DNA from: Anabaena azotica FACHB-119
GTDB taxonomy: Bacteria; Cyanobacteriota; Cyanobacteriia; Cyanobacteriales; Nostocaceae
Direction: 5' to 3'
NCBI RefSeq assembly: GCF_014697625.1
Contig: NZ_JACJSG010000021.1
Coordinates: forward strand, 62,001-126,000
DNA: 64,000 nucleotides
The notes under the pieces are model-generated. The model did no database searches. It saw only the letters and a program-made list of their open reading frames with translations, and was not told the origin of the DNA. Each line of letters opens with the position of its first letter. Position 1 is the stretch's first letter. The position numbers and the translations under genes are program-made. Positions 16,500 to 24,722 of this stretch are shown here, piece after piece.

Positions 16500-17783
16500 T
16501 CAACTTCTAACTTCTAACCCCTGCCCCATGTATAATGAACGGTGCATGGTTTTGCGTTTGGCTAGTTCTTTACCCTGGCTACCAAGTTGTTCGCGCAATT
16601 GCTGATTTTGGCACAGTTGTTTGAAGGCTTGAAACACTTCGTAACCAGACTTGGGATTTACTAGTAAGCCGTTTTCTTCGTGACGTACCACGTCAATTAA
16701 GGAAGGGTGGCGCGAAGCTATGACGGGTTTACCAAAGTAGCTGGCTTCTAAGTAGACAATTCCCAACCCTTCTAAGCTGCTGGCTTTAGTATTGGTTGAG
16801 GTCAGCATGGCGAATACATCGCAAGCTGCGTAATAACTGGCTAATTCTTGATTGTTGACATATCCGGCAAAATGGACGCGCTTATCTACACGCAAGCGCT
16901 CTGCTAAGGATTTTAGTTCAGATTCGCAAGGCCCTTGTCCGCAGATGATATAATGCACATCTACGCCAATAGTTAAGAGTAGGGGTAGGTTTTCAATGAC
17001 GAGATCAAAGCTTTTCTGTTTGATTAAACGTCCTACAGAAAGAATGACTATGGCGGTTTTAGGGATATTATAGGCTTGACGCAGGCGATCGCCGATGCTG
17101 ATCTGAACGCCATCGTCATCGGTTAGTTCATCTAAACTCTTACCGTTGCTGGCTAAACCAAATTTTTCTGGTCTGACTACGGGATGGATGACGTGGGTGG
17201 GAGTTTGTAAGCGGAATGTGTTTCTGAGATAATCTTGTGTTGCACAACTGTTACAGACAATTCCTTCGGCGCGTTTGAGTGTTAATTTAAAAAGCGATCG
17301 CCATACAGGATTGGATAAAATACCAGCAATATCATTACCGTGTAAGTAAATAAAGAAACGTATAGGTAAGATATAGCTCAATAATAAGAGTGAGGGAAAC
17401 TCGTAGCCATGTCCCCATTCAATATAACGGTAGTGATAACGAAAATACAGTTTGATGGCGAGAACAAATGATGCAGCCAAATTAAACAGAGGTTGTAAAC
17501 AACTTCCTAAAAAACCACCCAGCCAACATTTAGCATCTGGCCAGCGATATACAGGAAACTGTTGTGCTTGATCAAATACTTTATCCCCTCTACAACTAGC
17601 CGCCAAAACAACTACCTGTTCTGGATCTTGAAGACAGCGATTATAAAGATATTCCCCGATCACAGCTTCTTTAGGCAAGAAAAGACGAGATATTACTAAA
17701 ATATCTGGGGAAGCAGTCGTGTCTTGGATTTTTGTTGCCAGTTGCGAGATATGTTCCATGTTAAGTTGAATACAGTTAGTCAA
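16500..17783 (-). CDS. Family 4 glycosyltransferase
   Basis: The 427-residue protein is a GT-B fold glycosyltransferase (GT4): DILVISRLFLPKEAVIGEYL at the N-terminus, then VILSVGRLIKQKSFDLVIEN, YIICGQGPCESELKSLA, VHFAGYVNNQELASYYAACD and the donor-binding EGLGIVYLEASYFGKPVIAS with Glu pairs. It should add a sugar from a nucleotide donor to a lipid or polysaccharide acceptor; the acceptor is unknown. The start may be Met1 or MEHISQ eight codons on. It converges on thiS with a 9-base gap. Confidence 0.9.
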   Translation of the reverse strand: MTNCIQLNMEHISQLATKIQDTTASPDILVISRLFLPKEAVIGEYLYNRCLQDPEQVVVLAASCRGDKVFDQAQQFPVYRWPDAKCWLGGFLGSCLQPLFNLAASFVLAIKLYFRYHYRYIEWGHGYEFPSLLLLSYILPIRFFIYLHGNDIAGILSNPVWRSLFKLTLKRAEGIVCNSCATQDYLRNTFRLQTPTHVIHPVVRPEKFGLASNGKSLDELTDDDGVQISIGDRLRQAYNIPKTAIVILSVGRLIKQKSFDLVIENLPLLLTIGVDVHYIICGQGPCESELKSLAERLRVDKRVHFAGYVNNQELASYYAACDVFAMLTSTNTKASSLEGLGIVYLEASYFGKPVIASRHPSLIDVVRHEENGLLVNPKSGYEVFQAFKQLCQNQQLREQLGSQGKELAKRKTMHRSLYMGQGLEVRS

Positions 17784-18857
17784 TAAGTTCTAATAATTCA
17801 AACTGCAACTAAAGCGAAGTAAATAGTTTGAGCCTGCTAGTCTCATCAAAGCTAAAATTTAATGACTTTGTATACTACTTACTTGTAAGCGTAAGTTGAT
17901 TGTGATTGTTGATACCCCTCCTGACGAAAGGAAAAACTTGACTAGTAATTTTACTGAAAAAAATACTGGTCTTGTATCTAAATTTTCTCCTTTTTTTGAT
18001 TTTTAGCCAATATTTCAACTAAAAAATCTCAGTATTTACTACTTTTCTTTATAAAAATTTACAAGTTGCCATCAAATCAGGTCTACAGCAGCAAGAGGCT
18101 AGAATAAAGTGCCTCATCCATAATTAAAATTGCTGTAGTTCCTATGATTAATGAACGGAAGATAGAAGTAAGCGATAACTCTATTTTAAGATAGGAAATA
18201 TAGGAATTAATTTATTGATTCTATGAAGTATTTGTTAATTAAATATTTCGTTGTAAGTTAGTTATTTAATAAGGAAGGTAGCGATAAATATCTTTAAATA
18301 AAAGGTAAATCAATAATTATATTGATGTTTTTGTATAGAAAACTGAAGCAATAAATACTAAAAACTTCCTTGTTAAAATAATATCTTAAGTACATTAAAA
18401 TATCATGCCAAAATGCCCTATAGGGTAAAATAGTTGCATTTGATGTCAGATTATGACACTTGCGTAAGTCTTAAGAACATACATATAAGTAGGAAGACGC
18501 AAATAAACTACACCACAAAAGTTTTAGTCAAACAGCTAAAAACCTCCTACCCCTGGTTGGTGAGCGTAGCCGCACCACTGCCTTAACCTCTCTGTAATTA
18601 TTAATTCATGCCAAAGTTCCCTGGAAGGGGATAACTTTCGAGGTACGGTTATCTACTACAGAAATCCCTCCCTGGTTTGCTGCCTAGCCAGAACAAGACG
18701 CGGTAGATTGAATATGTAGCCAAAAAAGTACACCGAGCTACTGTCAATCTTAAAACTTGCGCTCTTTGATACTGGCTGGCATCACATCAGCACTGCAATG
18801 CTTCCACCAAAAGATAAGAATTAAATAAGTAATACTGTTTTTCGAGCGAATGTGACT
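17784..18857. other. Long AT-rich gene-free region
   Basis: No ORF of note on either strand over about 1.07 kb. The first 650 bases are strongly AT-rich. From about 18540 the composition rises in G+C and includes GGTGAGCGTAGCCGCACC (a common Nostoc-type palindrome) and the hairpin at 18705-18750. It presumably holds the promoter of the glycosyltransferase gene on one side and a long leader or separate RNA for the DUF1517 gene on the other. Confidence 0.55.
18705..18750 (+). other. Hairpin in the DUF1517 upstream region
   Basis: AGATTGA-(ata)-TGTAGC pairs with GCTAC-(tg)-TCAATCT across a 16-base loop, giving stems of 7 and 5 bp with a small internal loop. It lies 108 bases upstream of the start codon in a G+C-richer patch of an otherwise AT-rich spacer. 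It could be part of a 5' leader or a small RNA; no known RNA family was recognised. Confidence 0.5.
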
Positions 18858-19850
18858 ATGCCTAAAAAACTACTACAAACTATCAAACCTGTGTTAAAAA
18901 CTGTCTTTACCCTGGGACTAGTGTTGGTTTTGGCTTTGGGACAAGCCGATGGCGCATTAGCAGCTCGCAGTGGTGGACGAATTGGTGGTGGTTCCTTTAG
19001 AGCGCCTTCTAGCCGCACTTATGCACCTCCTGGTGGTGGATATGGCGGTGGATACGGTGGTGGATATGGTTATGCACCTTACCCTGGTGGCGGCGGCTTT
19101 GGTTTCCCCTTCTTGCTGCCTTTTTGGGGTATCGGGGGAGGATTTAGCGGTTTATTTGGTATTTTAATATTTTTTGCGATCGCTAACTTCCTACTCCAAG
19201 CTTTCCGTCGCGTCTCCAGTGGTGAAGCAGGCGAAGATGTTGGTTACAGCAGCAACCCCACAGTAACAGTATCTCGCTTGCAAGTCGGTTTGTTAGCTCA
19301 AGCGCGAGATTTGCAACCAGAACTTAACCACATCGCTGAAACGGCTGATACCAACTCCCCCGCAGGACGTGCAGAAGTGCTGCAAGAAGCTAGCCTAGCT
19401 TTGCTACGTCACCCTGAATATTGGGTATATGCGGGTGCTGGTACACAACAAGCCAAGTTAAATGCGGCGGAGTCTCAATTTAACCGCCTAGCTTTAGCAG
19501 AACGCAGTAAGTTCACCGAAGAAACCTTATCTAACGTCAACAACCAGTTAAAAGCAGCGCGTACCCAAGATGCTTTACCTGGGGCTGATGAAATAGATAA
19601 CCCAACCCGTCTAATTACTGAAGGCCCTGGCGAATATATTATTGTCACCCTCTTGGCGGCGACATTGGGTAAGGTTGAACTCCCAGCCGTTAACAGCGCT
19701 GATGACTTGCGCCAAGCTTTACGGCAAATTGGTAGTCTTCCAGCAGAACAACTTCTAGCAATTGAGGTGTTATGGACTCCCCAAGCTGAAGGCGATACTC
19801 TCACTTCTGATGATTTATTTGCTGAGTATCCTGATTTGAAGTTGGTTTAA
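18858..19850 (+). CDS. DUF1517 family membrane or exported protein
   Basis: I prefer the ATG at 18858 (330 residues) over GTG two codons earlier. Residues 10-38 are a signal-like segment (TVFTLGLVLVLALGQADGAL ending ALAAR). A Gly/Tyr/Pro-rich stretch (about 45-85, GGGYGGGYGGGYGYAPYPGG) precedes one membrane helix (GLFGILIFFAIANFLLQAF). The soluble C-terminal half has the DUF1517 pattern (AGRAEVLQEASLALLRHPEY, EYIIVTLLAATLGKVELP, LLAIEVLWTPQAEGDTLT). This family occurs in cyanobacteria and plastids; its role is unknown to me. A terminator follows. Confidence 0.9.
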   Translation: MPKKLLQTIKPVLKTVFTLGLVLVLALGQADGALAARSGGRIGGGSFRAPSSRTYAPPGGGYGGGYGGGYGYAPYPGGGGFGFPFLLPFWGIGGGFSGLFGILIFFAIANFLLQAFRRVSSGEAGEDVGYSSNPTVTVSRLQVGLLAQARDLQPELNHIAETADTNSPAGRAEVLQEASLALLRHPEYWVYAGAGTQQAKLNAAESQFNRLALAERSKFTEETLSNVNNQLKAARTQDALPGADEIDNPTRLITEGPGEYIIVTLLAATLGKVELPAVNSADDLRQALRQIGSLPAEQLLAIEVLWTPQAEGDTLTSDDLFAEYPDLKLV

Positions 19851-19873
19851 GTCTAACTTAACTAATTTGATCC

Positions 19874-19901
19874 AGCATTGTGCCATAGGTACAATGCTTT
19901 T
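19874..19901 (+). terminator. Intrinsic terminator after DUF1517 gene
   Basis: AGCATTGT-gccataggt-ACAATGCT followed by TTT, 23 bases after the stop codon. The stem is a perfect 8 bp. Confidence 0.75.
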
Positions 19902-19910
19902 CATTAATCG

Positions 19911-20431
19911 TAGTGGCGTGACCGGGCTAAAATGTTGCAAAAAATTTTCTTGTGGTGTAGGCATCTTGCCTGCACTGGACGGGCAAGATGCCCATCCCAC
20001 AAGAGTTTTCTAATGCACAAATTTAGTCTAGACATTCCACTAGTGGACTGGCAAGGCTAAAATGTGGCAATAGGTTTGGATAAATTTGAACGCAGATGAA
20101 CGCAGATGAACGCAGATGAACAAGATGATAGATTTTTCGCTAATGCACAAGTTTAGGCTTGCCACGCCACTAGTGGACTGGCAAGGCTAAAATGTGGCAA
20201 TAGGTTTGGATAAATTTGAACGCAGATGAACGCAGATGATCGCAGATGAACAAGATGATAGATTTTTCGCTAATGCACAAGTTTAGGCTTGCCACGCCAC
20301 TAGTGGACTGTCTAGCCTAAAATGTGGCAATAGATTTGAAAAAATTGAACGCAGATGAACGCAGATGATCGCAGATGATTAAAATGTTAGATGTTGGTTA
20401 ATGCACAAGTTTAGTCTAGACAGTCCAGTAG
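19911..20431. repeat. Four tandem 130-bp palindromic elements
   Basis: Copies start at 19911, 20041, 20171 and 20301, a spacing of exactly 130 bases. Each begins TAGTGG and ends with an imperfect inverted copy ending CCACTA or CCAGTA, and neighbours share the TA. Arms are about 30 bases (GGCAAGGCTAAAATGTGGCA against TGCACAAGTTTAGGCTTGCC). Copies 2-4 carry GAACGCAGATGAACGCAGAT-type cargo. Copy 1 carries a different cargo with GGCATCTTGCC and GGCAAGATGCC, yet has the same length. Relatives lie at 23537-23831 and 55495. Confidence 0.9.
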
Positions 20432-20449
20432 GGTGGGCAGTGCAGCGCC

Positions 20450-22297
20450 TTATCGTACAGAAAAAACAACGCGAAAGCCGCATATCCTCAAACCGCCATC
20501 CGACTCGTTCCAACTGCGGCTGGCGCTGCGACAGAGTTCAGCGCTAAAGTTCCAAGAACCACCACGCAATACTCGACGATAGATATCACCGCCTTCTGAC
20601 CACACAGTACCATCGGTTGGTGCGCCATGATAGTTAATATGCCAAGGGTCAGCGCACCATTCCCACACTAGCCCGTGCATATCATACAAGCCAAAGGCGT
20701 TGGCTATGCGGAAACTGCCAACATCTGTGGTTTCTTTACGATATCTAGTTTTCGCTTCCATATTTTGACTCTCAGCGTCGCTAAAGTTAGCTAACTCAGA
20801 AGTCAGCGCTTCGCCAAAATGGAATGCGGTGGTAGTTCCCGCACGACAAGCATATTCCCATTCAGCTTCGCTGGGTAGGCGATATTCCCTTCCCGTTTTC
20901 TGGGATAGTCTGGCACAAAATTCTAAAGCTTCGTGCCAAGAAACGTTTTCTACTGGTCGATTTTGTCCTTTATATTTGGAAGGGTAGGGATTTAAGGCTT
21001 GTTTGATTTTGGGTAAGCCAGCAACAGCACGCCATTGTGCTTGTGTTACTGGATATTTTCCCATGAAAAAGGGTGCGATCGCCACTTGATGTTGGGGGCG
21101 TTCGTCCGCATCTCCTTCAAAGTTGGGTGAACCCATCAGGTATGCACCGCCGGGAATTGACACCATTTCCAAGGTGATGTCTTTATTTAATTCTTCTACC
21201 AGATATTTGGCTTGGCTGCGATCGCGGTTTACCACTCTCCCGCCTGTATCTACCGTAATTACTTCAAACTCAAAGGTTTGTAAGGGAGGTAAGGGTAGTT
21301 GAGTTTTCTGTATAACTGGTGCGGCTGGAATTAATGTTGGTTGAGTAGTTGGTATTTGGGTTTCGACAATAATATTTGTAGATACTTTTAAATCATGGAG
21401 AACTTCTGTGGCTGATTGATATCTTTCGCTAGGTAAATGTTTCAGCAATTTATCTAAAATTCGACTTAAATCTTCGCTGACAATGACACCTTTTTGCTGT
21501 AAATGTTCTTGCCACAACCATTTACCATTCATCGGATCATAAATCTGATCATCAAAATTTCCATAACTATTATGTTGTGGTAAACATTGCGTTAGCAACC
21601 TGACACAAGTCACACCCAAAGCATATAAATCACTAGCATGACAAGCAAACCCTGCCATTTGTTCTGTGGGTGCATAGCCAAGGGTATAAATAGCTGTTGC
21701 TTGTCTAGCGATACTCGTTTGTGTGACTTGTTTTGCTCCCCCAAAATCAATTAATACTAATTTGCCATCACTATCACGCCGGATAATATTTTCCGGTTTG
21801 ATGTCACGGTGAATGACGTTATTCTGATGAATAAAATCGAGAACTGGTAATAAGTCAGTTAACAGTTGTCGGACTTTTGCTTCTGTGAAAGCTGCTTGCT
21901 GGACTTCTTGTAAAAGAGTTAATCCTTTAATAAACTCTTGCACAAGATATAAGCTGGAAGCTTGTTCAAAGTAAGCTAATAATCGCGGTATTTGACTGTG
22001 ATTTTCACCCAGTTCATACAAGTGAAAAGCTTCTTCTTTAAAAAACTCTGCGGCTTTAGAGCGTTGTCCAGTTCCTTGAACTTGTGGGAAGAACTGTTTG
22101 ATGACACAAGGCGCATCTAGTCTATCAGCGTCTTCGGCGGCGTAGGTTTTGCTAAACCCACCTTCACCTAATAATCCTAGTACGCGGTAGCGATTTCTTA
22201 GTAGTTTGCCGAAGTTGCTTTGTCCGCAACTCATGCAAAATCTATAGCCATCAGAATTGAATGGGTTTGAGCAATTGGGATTTTGGCAGATTTGCAT
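20450..22297 (-). CDS. Ser/Thr protein kinase fused to FGE-sulfatase domain
   Basis: The 615-residue protein begins with a four-Cys zinc ribbon (CQNPNC and CMSC, residues 4-24). The kinase domain (35-300) has a Gly-rich loop GEGGFSKTY, Lys67, the catalytic HRDIKPEN (163-170) and DFGGAK (184-189), so it should be active. A linker with Thr/Pro follows. Residues 370-612 are an FGE/SUMF1-type C-type-lectin-like domain: MVSIPGGAYLMGSPNFEGDA, LPSEAEWEYACRAGTT, GLYDMHGLVWEWCADPW and RVLRGGSWN...GFRVVF. The last part resembles the variable region of retroelement-diversified proteins. The stop abuts a GTAGGGTGGGC repeat. Confidence 0.92.
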   Translation of the reverse strand: MQICQNPNCSNPFNSDGYRFCMSCGQSNFGKLLRNRYRVLGLLGEGGFSKTYAAEDADRLDAPCVIKQFFPQVQGTGQRSKAAEFFKEEAFHLYELGENHSQIPRLLAYFEQASSLYLVQEFIKGLTLLQEVQQAAFTEAKVRQLLTDLLPVLDFIHQNNVIHRDIKPENIIRRDSDGKLVLIDFGGAKQVTQTSIARQATAIYTLGYAPTEQMAGFACHASDLYALGVTCVRLLTQCLPQHNSYGNFDDQIYDPMNGKWLWQEHLQQKGVIVSEDLSRILDKLLKHLPSERYQSATEVLHDLKVSTNIIVETQIPTTQPTLIPAAPVIQKTQLPLPPLQTFEFEVITVDTGGRVVNRDRSQAKYLVEELNKDITLEMVSIPGGAYLMGSPNFEGDADERPQHQVAIAPFFMGKYPVTQAQWRAVAGLPKIKQALNPYPSKYKGQNRPVENVSWHEALEFCARLSQKTGREYRLPSEAEWEYACRAGTTTAFHFGEALTSELANFSDAESQNMEAKTRYRKETTDVGSFRIANAFGLYDMHGLVWEWCADPWHINYHGAPTDGTVWSEGGDIYRRVLRGGSWNFSAELCRSASRSWNESDGGLRICGFRVVFSVR

Positions 22298-22639
22298 AAT
22301 GAAGGGATAATAGCATCATGTCCAAACTTAGCCCCAATATTAACAAATTGAACAGCAATATCTAGACAATTAAATATTAACTATTTTCATCTGTATGAAT
22401 ATTTCCAGGGCTGATACAGATGAAATTATTTAGTAATTCTGTTACTCTTTGATTAAGGTATGGTTTGAATATGAAGTTTGTAGTGAGCTATTTATTTCTC
22501 AGAATAAAGATGTGCAGGACTAAAGTCCTTACTACAAACTTTTATTTACCTACTGGGTATGTAAGAGTTAACAGCTATTCCTGACATAAATAATAATATA
22601 ATTCAATGATTGGATTTGTCAAGTTTGTTTAGATTTTGT
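22298..22639. other. Spacer with kinase promoter and half repeat
   Basis: No gene. It holds the inverted repeat at 22385-22425 (separate entry) and a half palindrome AGGACTAAAGTCCTTACTAC at 22505-22525 related to those at 12690 and 24917. The potC stop lies at its right edge. Confidence 0.6.
22385..22425 (-). promoter_or_regulatory. 12-bp perfect inverted repeat upstream of the kinase gene
   Basis: TTTCATCTGTAT and ATACAGATGAAA are perfect complements separated by 17 bases, centred about 108 bases upstream of the kinase-FGE start codon. This size and spacing could be a regulator's operator or a leader hairpin. No known operator consensus was recognised. Confidence 0.5.
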
Positions 22640-23440
22640 TTATTTCTTTTCTCCTAATGAACGAACTGATTCTGCTATTAAGGCAATAATTGCTGATGTG
22701 AAAATTAACAAGACACTGAGGGCATTAATATCAGGTTTTACGCCACTTCTAATCCTACTAAATATTTCCATTGGTAAAGTGTTGTAACCACTACCTGATG
22801 TAAAACTGGCAATGAGAAAGTCATCTAGGCTGAGGACGAAGGCTAGTAGACAGCCGGCAATAATTCCCGGCATTAATTGGGGAAGTAATACTTGTATAAA
22901 TGCTTGTATTGGTGTAGCACCTAAATCGAGTGCGGCTTCTTCTAAGTGGGGGTCTAAATTTGTGAGTCGGGATGAGACAACTAAACCGATATAAGCTAGA
23001 CAAAATACTACATGGGCTGCCACAATTGTCCATAAACTCAGGGGAATGGCGAAAGTGGCGAGGAAGACAAGGGTGGCAACTGCGATCGCAATATCGGGAA
23101 TAATTAACGGTAGGTAAGCCACACCTTGGTACAACTTCTTTCCAGGGAAACGATAACGTGCCAAACCTACCGCCATTAAGGTTCCCAAAACGGCGGAAAT
23201 ACTCACAGCACAAACAGCAACGAGCAAACTATTTTTCAAAGCTGATAAGATGCGATCGTCACTTAATAATTTGTAATACCAATCAAGAGTGAAGCCTTGC
23301 CAAGTTGCACTATATGGTGATTGATTGAAGCTATAAAATCCTAGTACCAAGATAGGTAGGTACATCAATAAAAATATAATTACGGAGAAAACCGCCTGCC
23401 ATGAGAACAAGCGGTTTTTTTGCGGAGGAGAAATATTCAC
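22640..23440 (-). CDS. potC: Spermidine/putrescine ABC transporter permease PotC
   Basis: The 266-residue protein has six membrane segments and the permease EAA loop (LDPHLEEAALDLGATPIQAF, about 163-182) that docks the ATPase. The start SWQAVFSVIIFLLMYLPILV and the FNQSPYSATWQGFTLDWYY segment are typical of PotC, which with PotB forms the polyamine channel in the inner membrane. potA, potB and potD are not adjacent: upstream lie only repeat elements for 700 bases, downstream a kinase gene. It could be an operon remnant or work with genes elsewhere. No inactivating change is visible. Confidence 0.88.
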   Translation of the reverse strand: MNISPPQKNRLFSWQAVFSVIIFLLMYLPILVLGFYSFNQSPYSATWQGFTLDWYYKLLSDDRILSALKNSLLVAVCAVSISAVLGTLMAVGLARYRFPGKKLYQGVAYLPLIIPDIAIAVATLVFLATFAIPLSLWTIVAAHVVFCLAYIGLVVSSRLTNLDPHLEEAALDLGATPIQAFIQVLLPQLMPGIIAGCLLAFVLSLDDFLIASFTSGSGYNTLPMEIFSRIRSGVKPDINALSVLLIFTSAIIALIAESVRSLGEKK

Positions 23441-23536
23441 GTTTTTACTATTTATAGTATTAACAAGTCTAAAATATATGCGACTAAATAGTAAACGTCA
23501 ATATTAGAGTTGATTTATCAAGTAAAGCTTAAATTG

Positions 23537-23726
23537 TAGTGGCGTGGCAAGCCTAAACTTGTGCATAGCGCGAAAAATCTATCATCTTGTTCATCTGCGT
23601 ACCCTGCGGGTACTCTGCGAGAACGCTTGCGCGAACGCGGTAGCGTTGCCAAGCATTGGCTGCGCCAACATCTGCGTTCAAATTTATCCAAACCTATTGC
23701 CACATTTTAGCCTTGCCAGTCCAGTA
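23537..23726. repeat. Palindromic element (inverted copy) with nested insertion
   Basis: This is a reversed relative of the 130-bp elements at 19911: TAGTGGCGTGGCAAGCCTAA at the left, TTTAGCCTTGCCAGTCCAGTA at the right. Its ATCTGCGTTC cargo is interrupted at about 23600-23669 by a different G+C-rich repeat containing ACCCTGCGGGT, GAACGCTTGCGCGAACGCGG and TTGGCTGCGCCAA. Confidence 0.85.
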
Positions 23727-23831
23727 GTAGCGTGGCAAGCTTAAAATAGTGCAATAAAATTTTCTTTTATCTCTGTGCCTCTGTGCCTCTGTGGTTAATT
23801 AATGCACTACTTTAGTCTTGCCACGCCAGTA
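23725..23831. repeat. Shorter element of the same palindromic family
   Basis: It directly abuts the previous copy, from TAGTAGCGTGGCAAGCTTAA to CTTTAGTCTTGCCACGCCAGTA. The cargo is TCTGTGCC heptamer-like units instead of CGCAGATGAA. Both arms carry AGTGCA where the other copies have TGGCA or TGTGCA. Confidence 0.8.
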
Positions 23832-23954
23832 GGGTGGGCATTGCCCACCAAAACCATAATACGGTGGGCAATGCCCACCCTACGTATCTAATACCAATTT
23901 GCAAAAAGAAGGCGACAAATACGTGGGTAGGGGCGCACAGATGTGCGCCCCTAC
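23829..23954. repeat. Two GTAGGG-type palindromes
   Basis: GTAGGGTGGGCATTGCCCACC and its complement form an inverted repeat at 23829-23883. A second, GTAGGGGCGCACAG against its complement, lies at 23927-23954. Related short palindromes with GTGGGCATTGCCCAC or GGGCAAGATGCCC occur at 36003, 36089, 46045, 46988, 47496, 50650 and 58751. Confidence 0.85.
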
Positions 23955-24016
23955 AGATAATCGATTTGTTGCCCAGATTTTTTGAACTGATATAAGTAGG
24001 TCAGCGTGAATATGTA

Positions 24017-24059
24017 TTGTTGGGATAAGGCTGGAGAGCCTCTGAGGTCAACCCAACAA
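24017..24059 (+). other. Stable hairpin upstream of pentapeptide gene
   Basis: TTGTTGGG and CCCAACAA form the outer 8-bp stem; AGGCT-GGAG-AGCCT forms an inner hairpin. It lies 113 bases before the start codon and could be a leader structure or the end of a small RNA. No T-run follows, so a simple terminator is less likely. Confidence 0.5.
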
Positions 24060-24171
24060 ACAATTGAGCTTTCATTAATTGAACTTATCAAAACCAATAA
24101 AAAAAATGTTTGATTTTATCAATCAATTTCTTTAAATTGAGAAATCAAAGCAACAAAGCCGTCACAATCTT

Positions 24172-24681
24172 ATGAAAAAATCAATTTCCCAAACTTTAAC
24201 TAACTTGATATTAACTACAGTATGTATGGTACTTGTAGTCGCATTTTCTCTAGTTGGTCAACCCAGCGCTAGCGCTCAAACAGAAACACCATCCATAACT
24301 ACACAACCTGCACCGGCTCCTATCACATCTGTAGCTGAGAACGTCAGACGTTTACTAACAACTAACGAATGTGTAAGTTGCAATCTTATAGGAGCAACCC
24401 TGAAAGATACTAATTTGGCTGCTGCTAATTTAGAGAATGCTAACTTACAAAATGCTGACTTAGAGAGAGCAATTTTACAAGGCTCTAATCTACGAGGTGC
24501 GAATTTACAAGGTGCAGATTTGGGCAAAGCCAGCATTATAGGAGCTAATTTAGAAGGAGCAAACCTCTATGATGCAGACTTGGAGAAAGCTAATCTCACA
24601 AATGCAAATTTATTAGGAGCAAACCTCACTGGTGCAGATTTAGAAGACTCAATTAACCCCCAAGGAATTATTGTTCAGTAG
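24172..24681 (+). CDS. Secreted pentapeptide-repeat protein
   Basis: The 169-residue protein has a signal peptide (residues 1-36; LTNLILTTVCMVLVVAFSLV then PSASAQ). After a Pro/Thr linker come about 18 pentapeptide repeats of the A(N/D)Lxx type from residue 73 to 158 (ANLENANLQNADLERAILQG). These fold as a right-handed quadrilateral beta-helix. A pair of cysteines (ECVSC, residues 62-65) precedes the repeats. Export suggests a periplasmic or thylakoid-lumen location. The molecular role is not evident. The gene stands alone. Confidence 0.9.
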   Translation: MKKSISQTLTNLILTTVCMVLVVAFSLVGQPSASAQTETPSITTQPAPAPITSVAENVRRLLTTNECVSCNLIGATLKDTNLAAANLENANLQNADLERAILQGSNLRGANLQGADLGKASIIGANLEGANLYDADLEKANLTNANLLGANLTGADLEDSINPQGIIVQ

Positions 24682-24722
24682 TAGATAATTCATACTTGAT
24701 TTTTAGGCATTGCTGAATCAAA

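Noticed and set aside
19911-20431. 130-bp tandem units considered as CRISPR or as iterons of an origin
   Set aside because: The units are internally palindromic, have no constant direct repeat of CRISPR size, and occur in inverted and single copies elsewhere; no replication gene is near.
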